64,000 nt of DNA from Oasisia sp. SBJ-2009 (lineage: Eukaryota > Annelida > Polychaeta > Sabellida > Siboglinidae): positions 25,535,013 through 25,599,012 of the forward strand of contig OZ024862.1 of assembly GCA_964017155.1 (NCBI GenBank), written 5' to 3'. The notes under the pieces were generated by a model. It did no database searches and was not told the origin of the DNA. It worked only from the letters and a program-made list of their open reading frames with translations. The position numbers and the translations under genes were made by a program. Below are positions 32,526 to 44,759 of the stretch, piece after piece (position 1 is the stretch's first letter; each line of letters opens with the position of its first letter).

Positions 32526-35500
32526 TTGTCGTTTAGCTATATAACATTAGGTAGCATATAAGGACCACTAGTGTAGTGGTATATTTGGGTGGGCAGCACA
32601 AAGGTCAAGGGAATGTCTTGAAGGTCATGCTTTTGCTATGTGAAGGTCATCCAGAGAATTAATCCAGAGAATTAGAACAAAATACATAACTGATCTCGTA
32701 CAAACAGATCAAGATAACCTTGCATAAATGATTAATATCAAAATGATCCAGCACGTTTTGGACATGGTGTCGCTTAAGTTCCTTCTTGTGATGAATGTTA
32801 AAATTGGGCCATGGTATGTATGGTCCACATGAGCAAAGTTAATCGTTGTCTGTGTGTCCTTGGAGACTGGCGATGTCACTGGTTTCTGACCTACAGGACA
32901 ATAATGATCTGGTGGGTTTCAGACAGGCATCAAAGATCTGGTATGGTGATATCTTAATGATCCTTTCAAACTATAGATGCTGATGATCTGAGTGGCACAG
33001 TATTTTTTATTGATCTGCAGTATATTGATATGTAGTAACATTATCTGGTAGCATGTTTTATATAGCTGTAGCTAGCTACTGTTATTACTAGACAATGTCA
33101 TGTTCTATTTTTATTGTTTTCCATTTCAATACTTTTATTTCTTCATGGAAGGGACTGGTATGGAGATATATTTGATACATAAATAATGTGTTGCTCACAG
33201 TTAATTGTTGATGCCATGGTGTGTCTGGTCAGTGCAGTGTCTGAAAATGATCTAACTAGCTTATTCATGTTTTATAGCTTCACTTACCCTATTGTGCAAG
33301 TTCCAGTTGCGTCAGCTTTCTTTACTTCAAGGTGCTTATGCTTCACGTCTTATTTGGCTGTTTGACTTCTTGTTTACAAGCCTTACATGAAGTACACTTT
33401 CAATGATGGAATATCTTTATTTTGTCGTAGTCACTTTGTTATGTTTACATAATCATCACTGGACAACGATGTTTAGTAGTTGTTTTTCATCTTGTTTTGA
33501 CAATGCATTTTGCCTTTTACCTTGAGCAACCAAAATGGAAGGCCAGTCAGTGCATTGGATGTGTAGATAAAAGCCATATTGGTGTAGATCAATGTATGTG
33601 TACAGTGTATGCGCTGTTGGTGTGTAGTGTTGTATATTGCACCCACAGTGAATGAGTACACCCTCTGTTTACCCTTGCTACGTCACGATCAGTCGTTGAA
33701 ATACACCATGTTTAATGTAGACGTGCAATCTGGCACAAGTCTAATGCTTCAGTCGGGGACAATAGGTTGAACTTGGGTTTTGTTGGAGACTGGGGTCAAA
33801 CCAGCTGATCGAGCCAGACCCCCCCCCCGCTGCGCTGCTGGGGAACCCTTATGTAGGCCATGCAACTTTTTACTTTTTATTTATTGATGACTTGTTTTAT
33901 CTTAAATATCTGCTTAATTGGCGACTCTACAGAACAATGCAAATTACCCTATGCCAGGAGATTAACTCAATGCACCAAGTCCTTCTGAAGCAGTCAACAA
34001 GAAACTGCGGAGTTGTCTGGCTGATCTTGTTATATTTTAACTGCTGCCAGGAGAGTATTACACTAAAATAACCTATTTTGTAAGAACAGTAAGAAAGTAC
34101 TTTAAAATATATTATATTTGGGTGAATATCCCCTTAGAACATTATTTCTCAAAAATTAACTGTTTGCGTAGAGGTAAAAACAATACATCCTTAAGGTGGC
34201 ACTGCATGAATGTCATTAGAAGGCATTGCTTCTCTCGAATGGAAGGTGCAATGATATTGTTTCTTGGCAGAAGGTCACATGTTGTTAAAAATGCATGTTA
34301 GAGGCTGTTGGACTCACTGAAGCTAAAGTGAAAGGCTTGCAATGTGCAATAAGGTTGTCTTTACATGTTGCTCATGTATGACTGCCACAGTCTGCTGGCC
34401 GTGGCATGAATAAAGTTATTCTACAAGAAATGCGTGCACTTGTTGTCAGTTTGGTTTTCTCACTTGTAATAGTCCAAAGAATGGACATGCATGCACACAC
34501 ATACATACACACTCTGTGTAAGCAGATTATCTGATTGATGTCTGATGTGTGACAATCATCTATCAGCATTGGCTGCAGAAGGCATTCACAGCAGAAGACA
34601 TTCAAGACAAATGCAGGCGTGATTTATATGACCCATTTATCAGGTGGCAAAGACAAAAATGGCAAATAATTAATTGCAGCTGAACAATTGGTCGGATGGT
34701 AGTCATTATTTAGGTGGTGAATGTGCTCATGCGACAATCTTTCAGGAGGAACTACTCGGTAGATGTATGTATTACTGGTGAAAACAGCTTCAGAAGATGT
34801 TTCTATTTCATTTAATTTACTGATCTGTTAAAGGACAACAGTTTTGTGTCATACACCTAATATAATTTATACAAAGTAACAATTTCCACATGTGTGACCC
34901 GCCACGCCAAAATGAGACGCTTCTCGAAAATAATGGTAGGGCGTTTTATTGGATATTTGGATAGAGCAGATTCAGACGGAAATAATGATACCTCAATTTT
35001 ATTTATAGTCGTATGATTTCTAGAGATACACCTATTTGAAGGTCGAATATGCAAAATGTACTAATCTGAGAAAAACGGCTTTAAAGTTTTCACTCCTTTA
35101 TTTATGAAGATTTCACTTATTGCAGACACGTTGTGCTCCAGATGGACCAGTTTAAATACACAATAATTATGATAGTGTATATCTATGCTTGAAGCTTCTT
35201 CTCACAGATGATGATATGCAGAGAGCTACAGTTTTACCAGCGAGATCAAGACAACTCAAATAGCAACAGATCAAGAGCTATCAAGCCTGATGCAGTATAC
35301 TACTTCGAAACACTTAATTTTGCTCAAAAAAATTAAAGAAGAGTGGTTTAGCAACAACAATATTGAGAGGAAGAAGGCAATGGCCAAAGAGTTGGCGTGT
35401 GTGGGTGGTATCACGAATGCATGATGGTGGAGAAGAAAAATCAGTTTGTGCATGGCGAACACTCAGTGAGGCAATCAGTATCCTTGATCTCCATGTGACA

Positions 35501-35734
35501 ACAGCAGGGAGGCTACCCAGTCTACAGGGACCAGCTGATGACAACGATACACTCACTACTGTGAGGATGTCACCATTCTCTTGGGGAGGACTGCAATTGG
35601 CCAATACACAGAGAGCACGGCTAGATGAATTGTGGACAAAATTCGGTGTGTATGCTGCTAAGCCGACTACCATGGTATGAAGGGACACCAACTAGCCTAC
35701 GAAGCTCTGTAGGCCATCATATGACAAGCATTAG
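32526..35734. other. No gene recognised
   Basis: Non-coding sequence with a C9-type run near 33822 and an AATAAA at 34409-34414. The open frame at 35363-35680 (105 codons) has a protein-like composition but no motif that I can place, and its minus-strand partner is equally open. Confidence 0.45.
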
Positions 35735-35987
35735 GTGTTTTTACCTCCAAACAGCCCCAACTTGGGCTAACGCAGGAGTCATCCTTCTCTCTAGAATTAG
35801 TGAGTCCACACTACATGTTACACATTTACCCCCTGTGTGAGATATTTTACTTCCCAGGCATAGACACCTGATAAAAGGGACCACCGGCTTTTAGTGTCTC
35901 TTCCGAAAGACACAAGCAAATGTGGGGTGAACGAAATTGCCTAAGTTTCGAAATGGCGGTAGGTGGGATTGAACCACCGCTCCCCGA
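35735..35987 (-). mobile_element. tRNA-derived SINE, family 1, deleted copy
   Basis: Reverse complement starts GGGGAGCGGTGGTTCAATCC and then continues with the family 1 body (AGAGACACTAAAAGCCGGTGG, TAACATGTAGTGTGGACTCAC). About 45 bp between the A-box and B-box regions are missing, so the internal polymerase III promoter is broken. Confidence 0.82.
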
Positions 35988-36334
35988 TCAAGTGCTTGAA
36001 ACATGGCTATCTGAATGTGGTCATGAAGATGACGTGAATGTTACAAACTTGCCCAAAATGTGGTCAAATTGTTCCAGGAGAAAAATGGCTATCACACAGT
36101 AGAACCGCTGTGCAATGCAGTGGAACAACTGTAAGCTTTTGTTAAGCCTAATGAGTGCCAGACGTTGACGTGTTCATTTGATAAGTTACTTCAGAAGTCA
36201 AACAACAAGAGTTGGTGTAGTATTTGACCGCTACACAGGGCAACATTCAATAAAGGCATTGACCAGGTCAAAGCGAGTGGGGAAGAAGATGCCAGTCTGT
36301 AAGGTCATCGATGGACATACTTCCACAGGTGCAT

Positions 36335-36471
36335 ACTTTTGAGGTCGAAAAGACAGCGCGATTTGTGTCAGTCGCAAGCGCAGCGGTGCATGTGTTACTG
36401 CGCTGTGCACATGGAATGTGCGATAAACAGTTTGTTTATGCCGACCGCGCTGTCTTTTCGACCTCAAAAGT
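36335..36471. repeat. 137-bp foldback with 26-bp perfect arms
   Basis: The 26 bases from ACTTTTGAGGTCGAAAAGAC (36335-36360) recur exactly as reverse complement at 36446-36471. The 85-bp interior is CpG-rich. A related CTTTTCGCTG/CAGCGAAAAG foldback lies at 39991-40070. Confidence 0.88.
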
Positions 36472-36738
36472 CTGCTAAGACGTGCTGTTTATAAAACATA
36501 AATATGCGCAAGATGATTATAATTGATTGAATTAACAAAACCAAGTATCAAATGTTGGCAAAAACACAGTTATAATGGCAAAAATGCCAAAATTGAGGTG
36601 GGTCCGACTTGTACATAAGTGCCGTACATAGACATAGTATAGATCCAGCATTTATATCCACAATGAGGTGATCTTGCATTATGATTTACGCATCTAAACA
36701 GTGGCTGTCGGTCGGAGGGTGACAACGGGACTTATGTA

Positions 36739-37160
36739 GAATTCGGGGTACTTTTGCAGTTTAGGCCCGCACCTCGAAAAAACCATCAAATGTTCACCTA
36801 CGATGACCAAACTTCGTATGGTTTATCTACTACACCTGTACTGCGCGTATGCATTTGTCACGTGATCAAAACATAATAATTAATGCCTGAAATCGATCCA
36901 AATGTGTAAGTAAATAACGCGCTTTCCTCGTCGAGTCCCTACTGCCACAGTGAACTCCGTCAGGTGGCGCCTGGAAAGCGCGTTATTTATTTACACATTT
37001 TGATCGATTTCAGGCATTAATTATTATTTTTTGATCACATGACAAGTGCATACGCATAGTACAGGTGTAGTAGATACGCTCTGCGAAGTTTGGTCATCGT
37101 AGGTGATCATTTTGTTGGTTTTTTCGAGGTGCGGGCCTAAACTGCAAAAGTACCGAATTC
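36739..37160. mobile_element. Foldback element with arms of about 190 bp
   Basis: GAATTCGGGGTACTTTTGCAG starts an arm running to about 36935 that is the near reverse complement of about 36970-37160, ending CTGCAAAAGTACCGAATTC. The unique loop is only about 40 bp. Outside, CCGACTTGTACATAAGTGCC occurs on both sides (about 36605 and 37178) as a direct repeat, and GAGGTGGGTCC motifs (36596, and inverted at 37162 and 37893) suggest nesting in a second element. Confidence 0.8.
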
Positions 37161-38699
37161 GGACCCACCTCAAATTTGCCGACTTGTACATAAGTGCCCT
37201 ATGTACATTGGCTGACCTTTGTAAGTTCTACATTCATCCGTTGGCGTTGCCGTTGGCCGTTGCGAGTTGCGTTGTAAAATGTGTTGATCATTAATAAAGT
37301 TGCATTCCGACTTCCACCATGTTTAAAATACACATTTCCAGTGAACCAGCATTCCCCATACACTATATATTGTTTTCCTCAACTATCTATCAACTTATTT
37401 TCACATAATATGCCATTTTAAGATGTAAAAAGGTGCAAAACTAAGACGCCACAAAAACGCATCGCCTGCTGACTTTGCGCCATCTGGCGAATGGTTTTTC
37501 ATAGTCATAGTTATATTATTATCTACCAGATGGCGGGTTGTTTATTTATAGCCAATGAAATAGCAACAACTAGTTCCTGCGTAACTAATGTTGGCCTACT
37601 AAAATTTCTCCTGTGGTAGTCTCGGTTATCAAGGCCCTGTGAATGTGAATAACCAATGAGAACCATCGTTACATACTCTATTGCCCATTACAAAGAATCA
37701 ATCGGACGCCAAAATAAATTGCTATCTGTAGCATATCGACACAGCACTGGATTTTATTAACAAGAAACCGTAATGTAAGTAATGTTTGTTGTGTTCTAAG
37801 AATGTAATTGTTTTAGAATCCCTATGATTACATAACCACTATGAATAGTCTTTGTGCGGCATTTATATGTTATGTAGTAGAATTTGGACCCACCTCCATT
37901 TTACAATTATAACTTTGCAGGTATTTTGGCTGTGCCAAAACACCTGCAAACACAGCGCCACCTAAAGTGAACACATGTCATACAACAATAAAACAACGGC
38001 CGACAACAGCGTCTGGCCGCTCAACATGCTGCCACACCTAAGGAGTGGATACACGGTATCACACCACTCCTACCATACGCGACACAGTGACAAAACGCAC
38101 CAACAACATATGACACAGCCACACATCAACATGTCCCTGCCCCTGGGCCTGGCCATTGTGATTGTGGGATTCCCCTTTTAAGAATTACCATTTCCTCAAC
38201 ACTACCCTCTGACGTATTCCTGTCTGGAAGGATGCTATCCGTAGCAATACTTTCCCTTAGTTTAATGCCATATTGTTCTAATTTATAGACGCTCTCGCGC
38301 TTACATAACGTCCAATCTCATTCACATTATACCACAAGATAGAGTTTATTATGTAGTTTATAGCACTTTTTGAATTTTCTTGATATCTTTATTATTTCTG
38401 AAGTAATTCCACTTTTAGTGCTCAGAAAAAGGGCGATTTTTGGTATTGAATTCTGTCCATTTCTTGCGACCAGGAAGCTGGAGCACTGTGTTTGAGTATA
38501 TAGGAAAATGGTAATATAATTGCTTCTACTGAAGATATTGAGGTGAAATAAAAAGTTATGTGATCAAAAAAAAATGTGAATATGATTTGACCTTGACCTA
38601 ATTAGTTGACCTTCACTGCATGTTTGACCCTTTTTCAGAATAACAACACAAATTTAGTATAATTAATGAAAAAAGGACTTATGTGCCACATTATTACAT
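37161..38699. other. No gene recognised
   Basis: Possibly partly the right half of an older element with GGTGGGTCC inverted ends (36596 and 37893). The open frame 37975-38181 is His/Thr-rich without known motifs. Confidence 0.4.
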
Positions 38700-39050
38700 A
38701 AGTAATTTTGACGCCATAACTAGTTGACCTATGATTAACATTTGACCTAATTACTAGGATTAAGTACATAAAATGGGGAAATAATTAGTAAAGAGATTAA
38801 AATTATACATGGGGTTGACTACTTTAATTCATAATTATAATTTTTTTTATTATGAATGAATACACTGATTTTCATCTTGTAAAATATGAAGTTTGTTGAT
38901 GACCCAATTAGTTGACCTATATTTAGCATTTGACCTATTTATTAGGATTAATTTCATAAAACGAGTGAAAATAATTAGTAGAAGGGTCAATTAATAAACT
39001 GTACATGGGATTGAATAGTTTAAATATTTATAATTATTTTCACCCGTTTT
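38700..39050. repeat. Diverged tandem duplication, period about 190 bp
   Basis: AGTTGACCTATGATTAACATTTGACC near 38721 and AGTTGACCTATATTTAGCATTTGACC near 38910 begin two copies that continue in parallel (TAGGATTAA...CATAAAA...AATAATTAGTA...TACATGGG). A third shorter relic starts near 38600. Confidence 0.75.
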
Positions 39051-39990
39051 GTGTATTTTATGTTTTATGTTTGGACTACACTTTTGAACATCCAACACAG
39101 TATCACTTGCTAGATACAAAAAAGAAATACACAAAATGCAAAAAAACAATAGATTTGTTATTATAAAATAATGTTGGCAATCAAGATATGCTTAAAATAT
39201 ATAAATATTTTATGGGCAAATAAATTTGTTTTTAAAGTTTAAGATGCTTACTGATTGTAACAACGTTACTATGAAACGCGATTCAATTGTCAATGCAAAC
39301 GTGAAGACGAAGTTTATAAAAAAAAATCCTTCAAATATTTTAGAATGGCGTTCTAACATAAGCCCAAAACGGCTAACCTGTAATTATATGTATACATATA
39401 TAATTACACAAGTGAACAATAACAGCAACAATACACGATGATTGTGATGAAAGTGGATTTAATTCATGCTGGAAAGCGCCTACCGACGCCGTTGCTGATG
39501 GCTGTGCAGCCGCGGGCAGCCGGCGTGTTACGGCATAGGCTGTTGTAAATACACCCACAGAACGGCAAAGGGCGCCAAAGTTGCCCACATCGGTGTGTCG
39601 CCGGCCAGGCACGCACAACAATGCTACATATACCATTTTAAAGCTAATATACCATACTAGATGGACAACCAGGTTTCATAGATGGACAAGTTAGATTTGT
39701 GTCTCTATTTCACGAGTAAAGAAAACATCAAACTTCACTTCTATGCACAGAAACGCGATCAATGTCGAAGTAAGCAAACAATCGCTCAAGATGTAAAACA
39801 ATTATCCATTGGTCGATTCCACGGTCAAAAGACACTGTTTTCCTAATCAGTATGCAGCGGCAAAGCAAATTGCGCGACCATGTGATTTCTGACGACGGCT
39901 GACGCGGGAAGACATCTTGGTCGCAACTTTTGGAACGGAAATGACCGCGAGATTTCAATACGCCACCTAGCGGATTCTGATCTACCTAGC
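39051..39990. other. No gene recognised
   Basis: AT-rich, with one GC-richer stretch at 39470-39620 whose minus-strand frame has no recognisable domain. Confidence 0.4.
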
Positions 39991-40070
39991 TTTGTCTTTT
40001 CGCTGCACATTGATGATTTTACATATATCGCGCATGCGCATCGCGCATCAATTTACAGCGAAAAGACAAA
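39991..40070. repeat. 80-bp foldback with an NRF-1-like core
   Basis: TTTGTCTTTTCGCTG (39991-40005) pairs exactly with CAGCGAAAAGACAAA (40056-40070). The loop contains CGCGCATGCGCA. Part of it (CGCTGxACATTGATGATTTTACAT) recurs at about 40323-40350, also followed by GCGCATGCGCA. Confidence 0.8.
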
Positions 40071-40839
40071 ACATTTATGGTATAAATAGTACGGGTTGTT
40101 CGTTAGGATATATATAGCCTCTCAGCAAAGTTATTTGTCGCAAATTAACACGAGGCAAACAAGTTTTGAGGTATATTTAGATAGCAAGCGTAAATCACGT
40201 GACTAGTGCGCCATAATCCGTGACAGTGATTTATAAAAAAAGTTATATTTTATTGCATTGAACGACATCGCAGGAGAGTTAACCAACAGTCCGTGGCATT
40301 TATACAAAAAATGCTTTGTCGTTTCGCTGGACATTGATGATTTTACATTTATTGCGCATGCGCAGAAATGTCAATCGGAACGTTTTAACGACCAGAAAAA
40401 TGTAAGCGCTACAACGCATGTCAGCCTTGTGAGGGAGTGTCTATAGATTTTGGACAAATATAGCCACAGGTATGCTATGCTATATCTGTTTCAAGTAGAT
40501 CATCGATATTGGCAGTTCAGTCATAAAGACATTCAAGTAATAATGTAGTACACGGGGAGGGGGACAATTCAGTTCCTGGTGATGGCCGCCGATGGTGGCT
40601 GACACGTCGATGTGAGTTGAAATGTGTTACTAGTTACGTAATCAGATATATTGTTCCTTCTCCTTTGAACCATCTTTTTTTCTGAAATTGAAATCGTCAA
40701 GAAGTAGGCAGTTAGAGTTTTCTGTTAATTGAATTAGTTTATTGGTTTATTAGTTTATTGAATCGTTGATTTTTTTTAGAATATTTAATTTGTGCCGGGC
40801 AATTTTCAGGTGTGTAACACAAACCAATTTTTCATTTTA

Positions 40840-40890
40840 GATTAAAATCTTTTCTAAAACATGTATTGTTTTGGTGTTAACTCTGTGTTA
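40840..40890 (-). pseudogene. LINE endonuclease fragment, left of the nested TIR element
   Basis: Reading minus strand from 40890 leftwards gives TELTPKQYMF, which continues in frame from VTETWFSSGIN on the far side of the 40891-45045 element once one TTA is removed. Similarity fades below about 40840. Confidence 0.6.
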
Positions 40891-41167
40891 TAGTGGGGCA
40901 GATATGTGATTTGATTGTGGGTTTGGTGGTAAAAGCACCAAAATTGGCATAGTTGATGCTAAGAAGGTACTCATTTATTTCAGATATAGTGCCAAGCTAA
41001 TTTTTTCCCATGGGGCCCTAAAATTTGAAAAATCTAAGATGGCCGCCACCCGAGTCGCGAAATTCTAATTATTGTCATATCTTCCTGAATAAATATCGTA
41101 TAAACATGAATGAAGTGTCGTTGTGTATGTTTTCTGACATAAGGAATCAAATACCACCACCTATTTG
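40891..41167. repeat. Left terminal inverted repeat
   Basis: Pairs with 44760-45045. It includes the block CTAAGATGGCCGCCACC, close to but not identical with the YY1 core (AAnATGGCGGC), and a distal block GTATGTTTTCTGACATAAGG matching the other arm less well. Confidence 0.85.
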
Positions 41168-41316
41168 TCGATACAATGCATTTAAATTCATATTGTGATG
41201 ATATTGATGTTAAAATGGGTGCGGCGAAGGCGAAATGGATAGATTATTCTCAGAAATGCATGTTATATTAATATATCAGTATACTATTATCCTCATTCAT
41301 TTCACATAGTACCAAT

Positions 41317-43811
41317 TTGACTTTTTGTCGTATGAGCTACATGGGCCAGACATACACATGTTACATGGTGATGCTGATGCTCATGATATATTTGAGAGAT
41401 TTGTTCGACGGAAGTGGCTGGACAAATGTTCTCACTCAGGCAGGTATTGCGACTACAGGAACGGCTGACTCCTTTCTCAAGGGCGCACATGTCAAACGAA
41501 CCAGGCATGCACACCAAGTCACCTCCAGTGCATTGTCAATTATGCTTCGTACAGCTGCATATGATGCATATTGCTTGGACACAAGTGAACCACTACCGTT
41601 TGATGATTGGTGTGTGAAGCAGGTTGAGGCTTCTCCACAGTTCCACTACTGGTACATGGTCATGCACTTGGAATGCATTATGCTGGTCTTTGTGCGATCA
41701 ATTCGCGAAGGAAACTTCCCACTCTACATCACTGCATTGAGAGCACTGGCTCCATGGTTCTTTGCCCTGGACCACACACATTATTCTCGCTGGGTTCCCG
41801 TACACATACGTGATATGACAACACTGCACGAACGACTCCCTGATGTAGCGAAAGAGTTTGACCGAGGCAGCTTCGCAGTGCACAAGTCGACCCGTCCCTT
41901 CTAAGCCATAGCTATCGACCACGCGCATGAGCAAAACAACGCAGTCGTCAAAGGTGATGGTGGAGCAATCGGCTTGACGCAAAACCCTAGAGCTCTACTG
42001 CGATGGATGGTAGCTGGACCAGAAATTGCGAGGACCATTGACGGCTTTGAAACAGCATGCCTGGATAACCACACTGGCAGGGACAACGGCAGGCACCACG
42101 AACACACAATGGCTGTACAAGTAACCTTTGCAAGCGAAGTTCAGGCTCTCGTGGAAGTGATCGAAGACCTTGGGAATCCGTTCATGGAGGAGAGTGGAGA
42201 TCTTCTGGTTTTGGATACCAGAGACATCGCAGATCCAGCCGTAGTGACAATTGTGCGAGGGATAGAGAAGAAGGGGCATGATCAGTATGACAGCTTTGTA
42301 ACGGATCGGTTGGTTGAGCGTACATCACCCGTATCAGACACCATCTCTAAGAACAGTATGCCACTGTTCAACAGACCATCCAAAAGGACACCATCCAAAG
42401 CTACACAGATGATAACATCCCTCAAGAGCGACTGTGCACTATTTTCCAGGCTGTACATCGCATGCCAGACACGAGACGGAGACTTGGACAATTTCTTCAA
42501 GCATGAAAATCAGGCATACCCACCATCCTTGTCGCAGCTCGGAAAATTGCGGTTCGGTACAAAGGCAGATCTCACAGATTGCAGTCGTCGACGTCATCAT
42601 ACTGGATGGAGCTGCTATCATCAACATGCTGAAGCCAGTTGGAGCGAAAACCTTCCAAGACTATGCCATGTTAGTGTTCTTTCCATACATCAAAGCACAG
42701 TTGGCTAGAGTCACAAGGGTGGACATCATCTGGGATGTCTACATACCAGATAGCTTGAAGTCCACAGCAAGAAAAAATCGTGGAAAGGGCGTCAGACGAC
42801 GTGTTGCAGCAGCCAACTCCATCCCGGGAAACTGGCAGGAGTTCCTGCGAGTGGACGAGAACAAGACAGAACTATTCAACTTCCTAGCACATGAAGTCGT
42901 GGAAAATCTGTCTACAGATAAAGAAGTCTTCTCAACCTGTGGGAAGCATATGCTGTGCTCAAGTGTCCATCAAGATGTCTCGGCCTTGGCACCATGCTCT
43001 CATGCTAGGCGGATACGCGCATGTTCCTGCACACCAAGGATGCGGCCGAAAAAGGTCATCGGCGGATCATGCTGCGAACAGTGGATACAGACGTTGTCGT
43101 CCTGGCTGTCTCCACTGTTGTATCAATGGAGAACACACAGCTGTGGATAGTGTTTGGCACGGGTAAACACCTGAGGTACATACCAGCTCATGAAATTGCC
43201 ACCTCTTTGGGTGCAGAGAAAGCACAAACTCTTCCCATGTTCCACGCCTTCACCGGTTGTGACACAGTCTCGTCGTTTGCTGGGAAAGGCAAAAAGACAG
43301 CCCTCGACACGTGGAGGTCATTCAATGCTGCAACGGAGGTCTTCGCTAGACTTGTCACACGACCGACAAGTTTGGACAATGTCTGCATGTCTGTACTCGA
43401 GTCATACGTGGTGCTTATGTATGATCGGGGGAGTGACGAAACTACTGTGGACTCAGCCATCGAAAGCCAGATCTATAAGCCAGATCTATCGACGCCATTC
43501 TACCAACCAGAGCTGCACTGCTGCAGCATGCAAGACGAGCAACATACCAGGGTGGCCATGTATGGGGTCAGGCCGAGGTCCGAGATCCAGATCTTCCTTC
43601 TCCAGAGTCCTGGGGATAGAGCAAGAATCCGACGCGAGGATGGGAACCGATGTGGACGTTACTCCCAGAAGCGGCCGTGTCCTGCTTAGAGTTGTTAAGA
43701 TGCGGCTGTAAGAAGGGATGCAGAGGGCTGTGCAAATGTGTTAAAGCTAATATGAAGTGCACGTCACTGTGCCACTGCAGTGGCAACTGTGAACACAGTG
43801 ATCACTATTAA
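41317..43811 (+). pseudogene. Decayed PIN-like/CXC family gene inside the TIR element
   Basis: A broken gene of an unnamed multicopy invertebrate family. The first frame (41317 on) reads GSGWTNVLTQAGIATTGTAD, HVKRTRHAHQVTSSAL and ALDHTHYSRWVPVHIRDM, then one in-frame TAA (41902) before AIAIDHAHEQNNAVVKGDGG and ALLRWMVAGPE. A frameshift near 42575 leads to VVDVIILDGAAIINMLKP, RVDIIWDVYIPDSLK and GKGVRRRV. A second shift near 43008 leads to RTVDTDVVVLAVS and FHAFTGCDTVSSFAGKGKK. A further shift leads to a C-terminal cysteine cluster (43683-43811). The spaced acidic motifs (LDG, WDVY, VDTD, TGCD) resemble PIN/FEN-type nucleases; this is inference. The N terminus is not found. Whether the family is a transposase or cargo is unknown. 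Confidence 0.8.
43683..43811 (+). pseudogene. Tesmin/TSO1-like CXC cysteine cluster (C-terminal end)
   Basis: This frame reads LRCGCKKGCRGLCKCV and MKCTSLCHCSGNCEHSDHY before TAA. Nine cysteines follow CxC-x3-C-x3-C-x-C-x6-C-x3-C-x-C-x3-C, nearly the CXC (CRC) domain of tesmin/TSO1 and LIN54, which binds DNA. It is out of frame with the preceding segment because of a frameshift, yet its own 43 codons are undamaged. Confidence 0.75.
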
Positions 43812-44500
43812 GATGTGATGTCTACTGTCTAGCAGCTGTTCAGTGTCTATCAGAGTTATTGTTTTGTTCAGAACTGTATGTGTTTGGAATTACCAAATTG
43901 TTTTGTTAATGTTTCTAGTCCATTTTACATCGATATATCTGCCATTGTATCACATTTGCGAACTGTGAAGGCTTCAATTAGATAACATAGTAATCATACA
44001 CGAATGATGGTACTTGGTGTAGTATTAATTGTGTCACTCAGTTGTATATTATAGATATGTTAGGTTTTTTTATTTGTATTGGTGGCTTTTAGCAGTGAGT
44101 CGTCTGTGTATTGTCAACATTTTGTTTAAGATGGGATGTCTAGCAGCAGTTGCGTATTCGGCAACTGTGAACACAGTGATCACTATTAAGATGTGGTGTC
44201 GTGCAGCAGTTCAGTGTCTATCAGATTTATTGTTTTTGTTCACAACTGTATGCGTTTGGAATTACCAAATTTGTTTGTTAATGTTTCTAGTCCATTTTAT
44301 TTATTCAGTTTGTCAGTCATTGTATGGCATTGTGTAAAGTGTGAAGGCTTCAATTGGATAATGTTGTAATAATACAGGAGTGATGGCAGTATTAATTATG
44401 TCACTCAGTTGTATATTTGTTTGATTTTTTATTGTTGCTTTTTTGCCAAAGTGATGAGTCCAGTCTTATTTTCAACATTTTGTTTTGAATGGTGCTTTAT
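43782..44500. repeat. 378-bp tandem duplication of the gene's 3' end
   Basis: GGCAACTGTGAACACAGTGATCACTATTAAGATG occurs at 43782 and again at 44160, followed in both by matching sequence (TTTGGAATTACCAAAT, GTTTCTAGTCCATTTTA, GAAGGCTTCAATT, GTCACTCAGTTGTATAT). The duplicated unit includes the last codons and stop of the CXC gene plus its 3' flank. Confidence 0.88.
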
Positions 44501-44759
44501 TTATTTATTTTTGTTTCATCTTGTCAAGCTGTATAAAATGACAGCAATTATCACTATTGAATATCGATGCTAATGTTTTGAATTATATTCAATATAAATA
44601 TGTATGAACAGTTGAAAATATGATTCCATGCTATTGTACCAACATGATTGGCAATAAAAGAAATCCATTTATTGCACCAACATTTCTTGTCGTTTTGCAT
44701 TTTTACGACAACATTTTACATTTTACTTGTAAATGTTAATTATTTTACATTTTACCATT

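Noticed and set aside
35363..35680. 105-codon open frame
   Set aside because: The opposite strand is equally open and no motif was recognised; it may be a decayed element but this cannot be supported.
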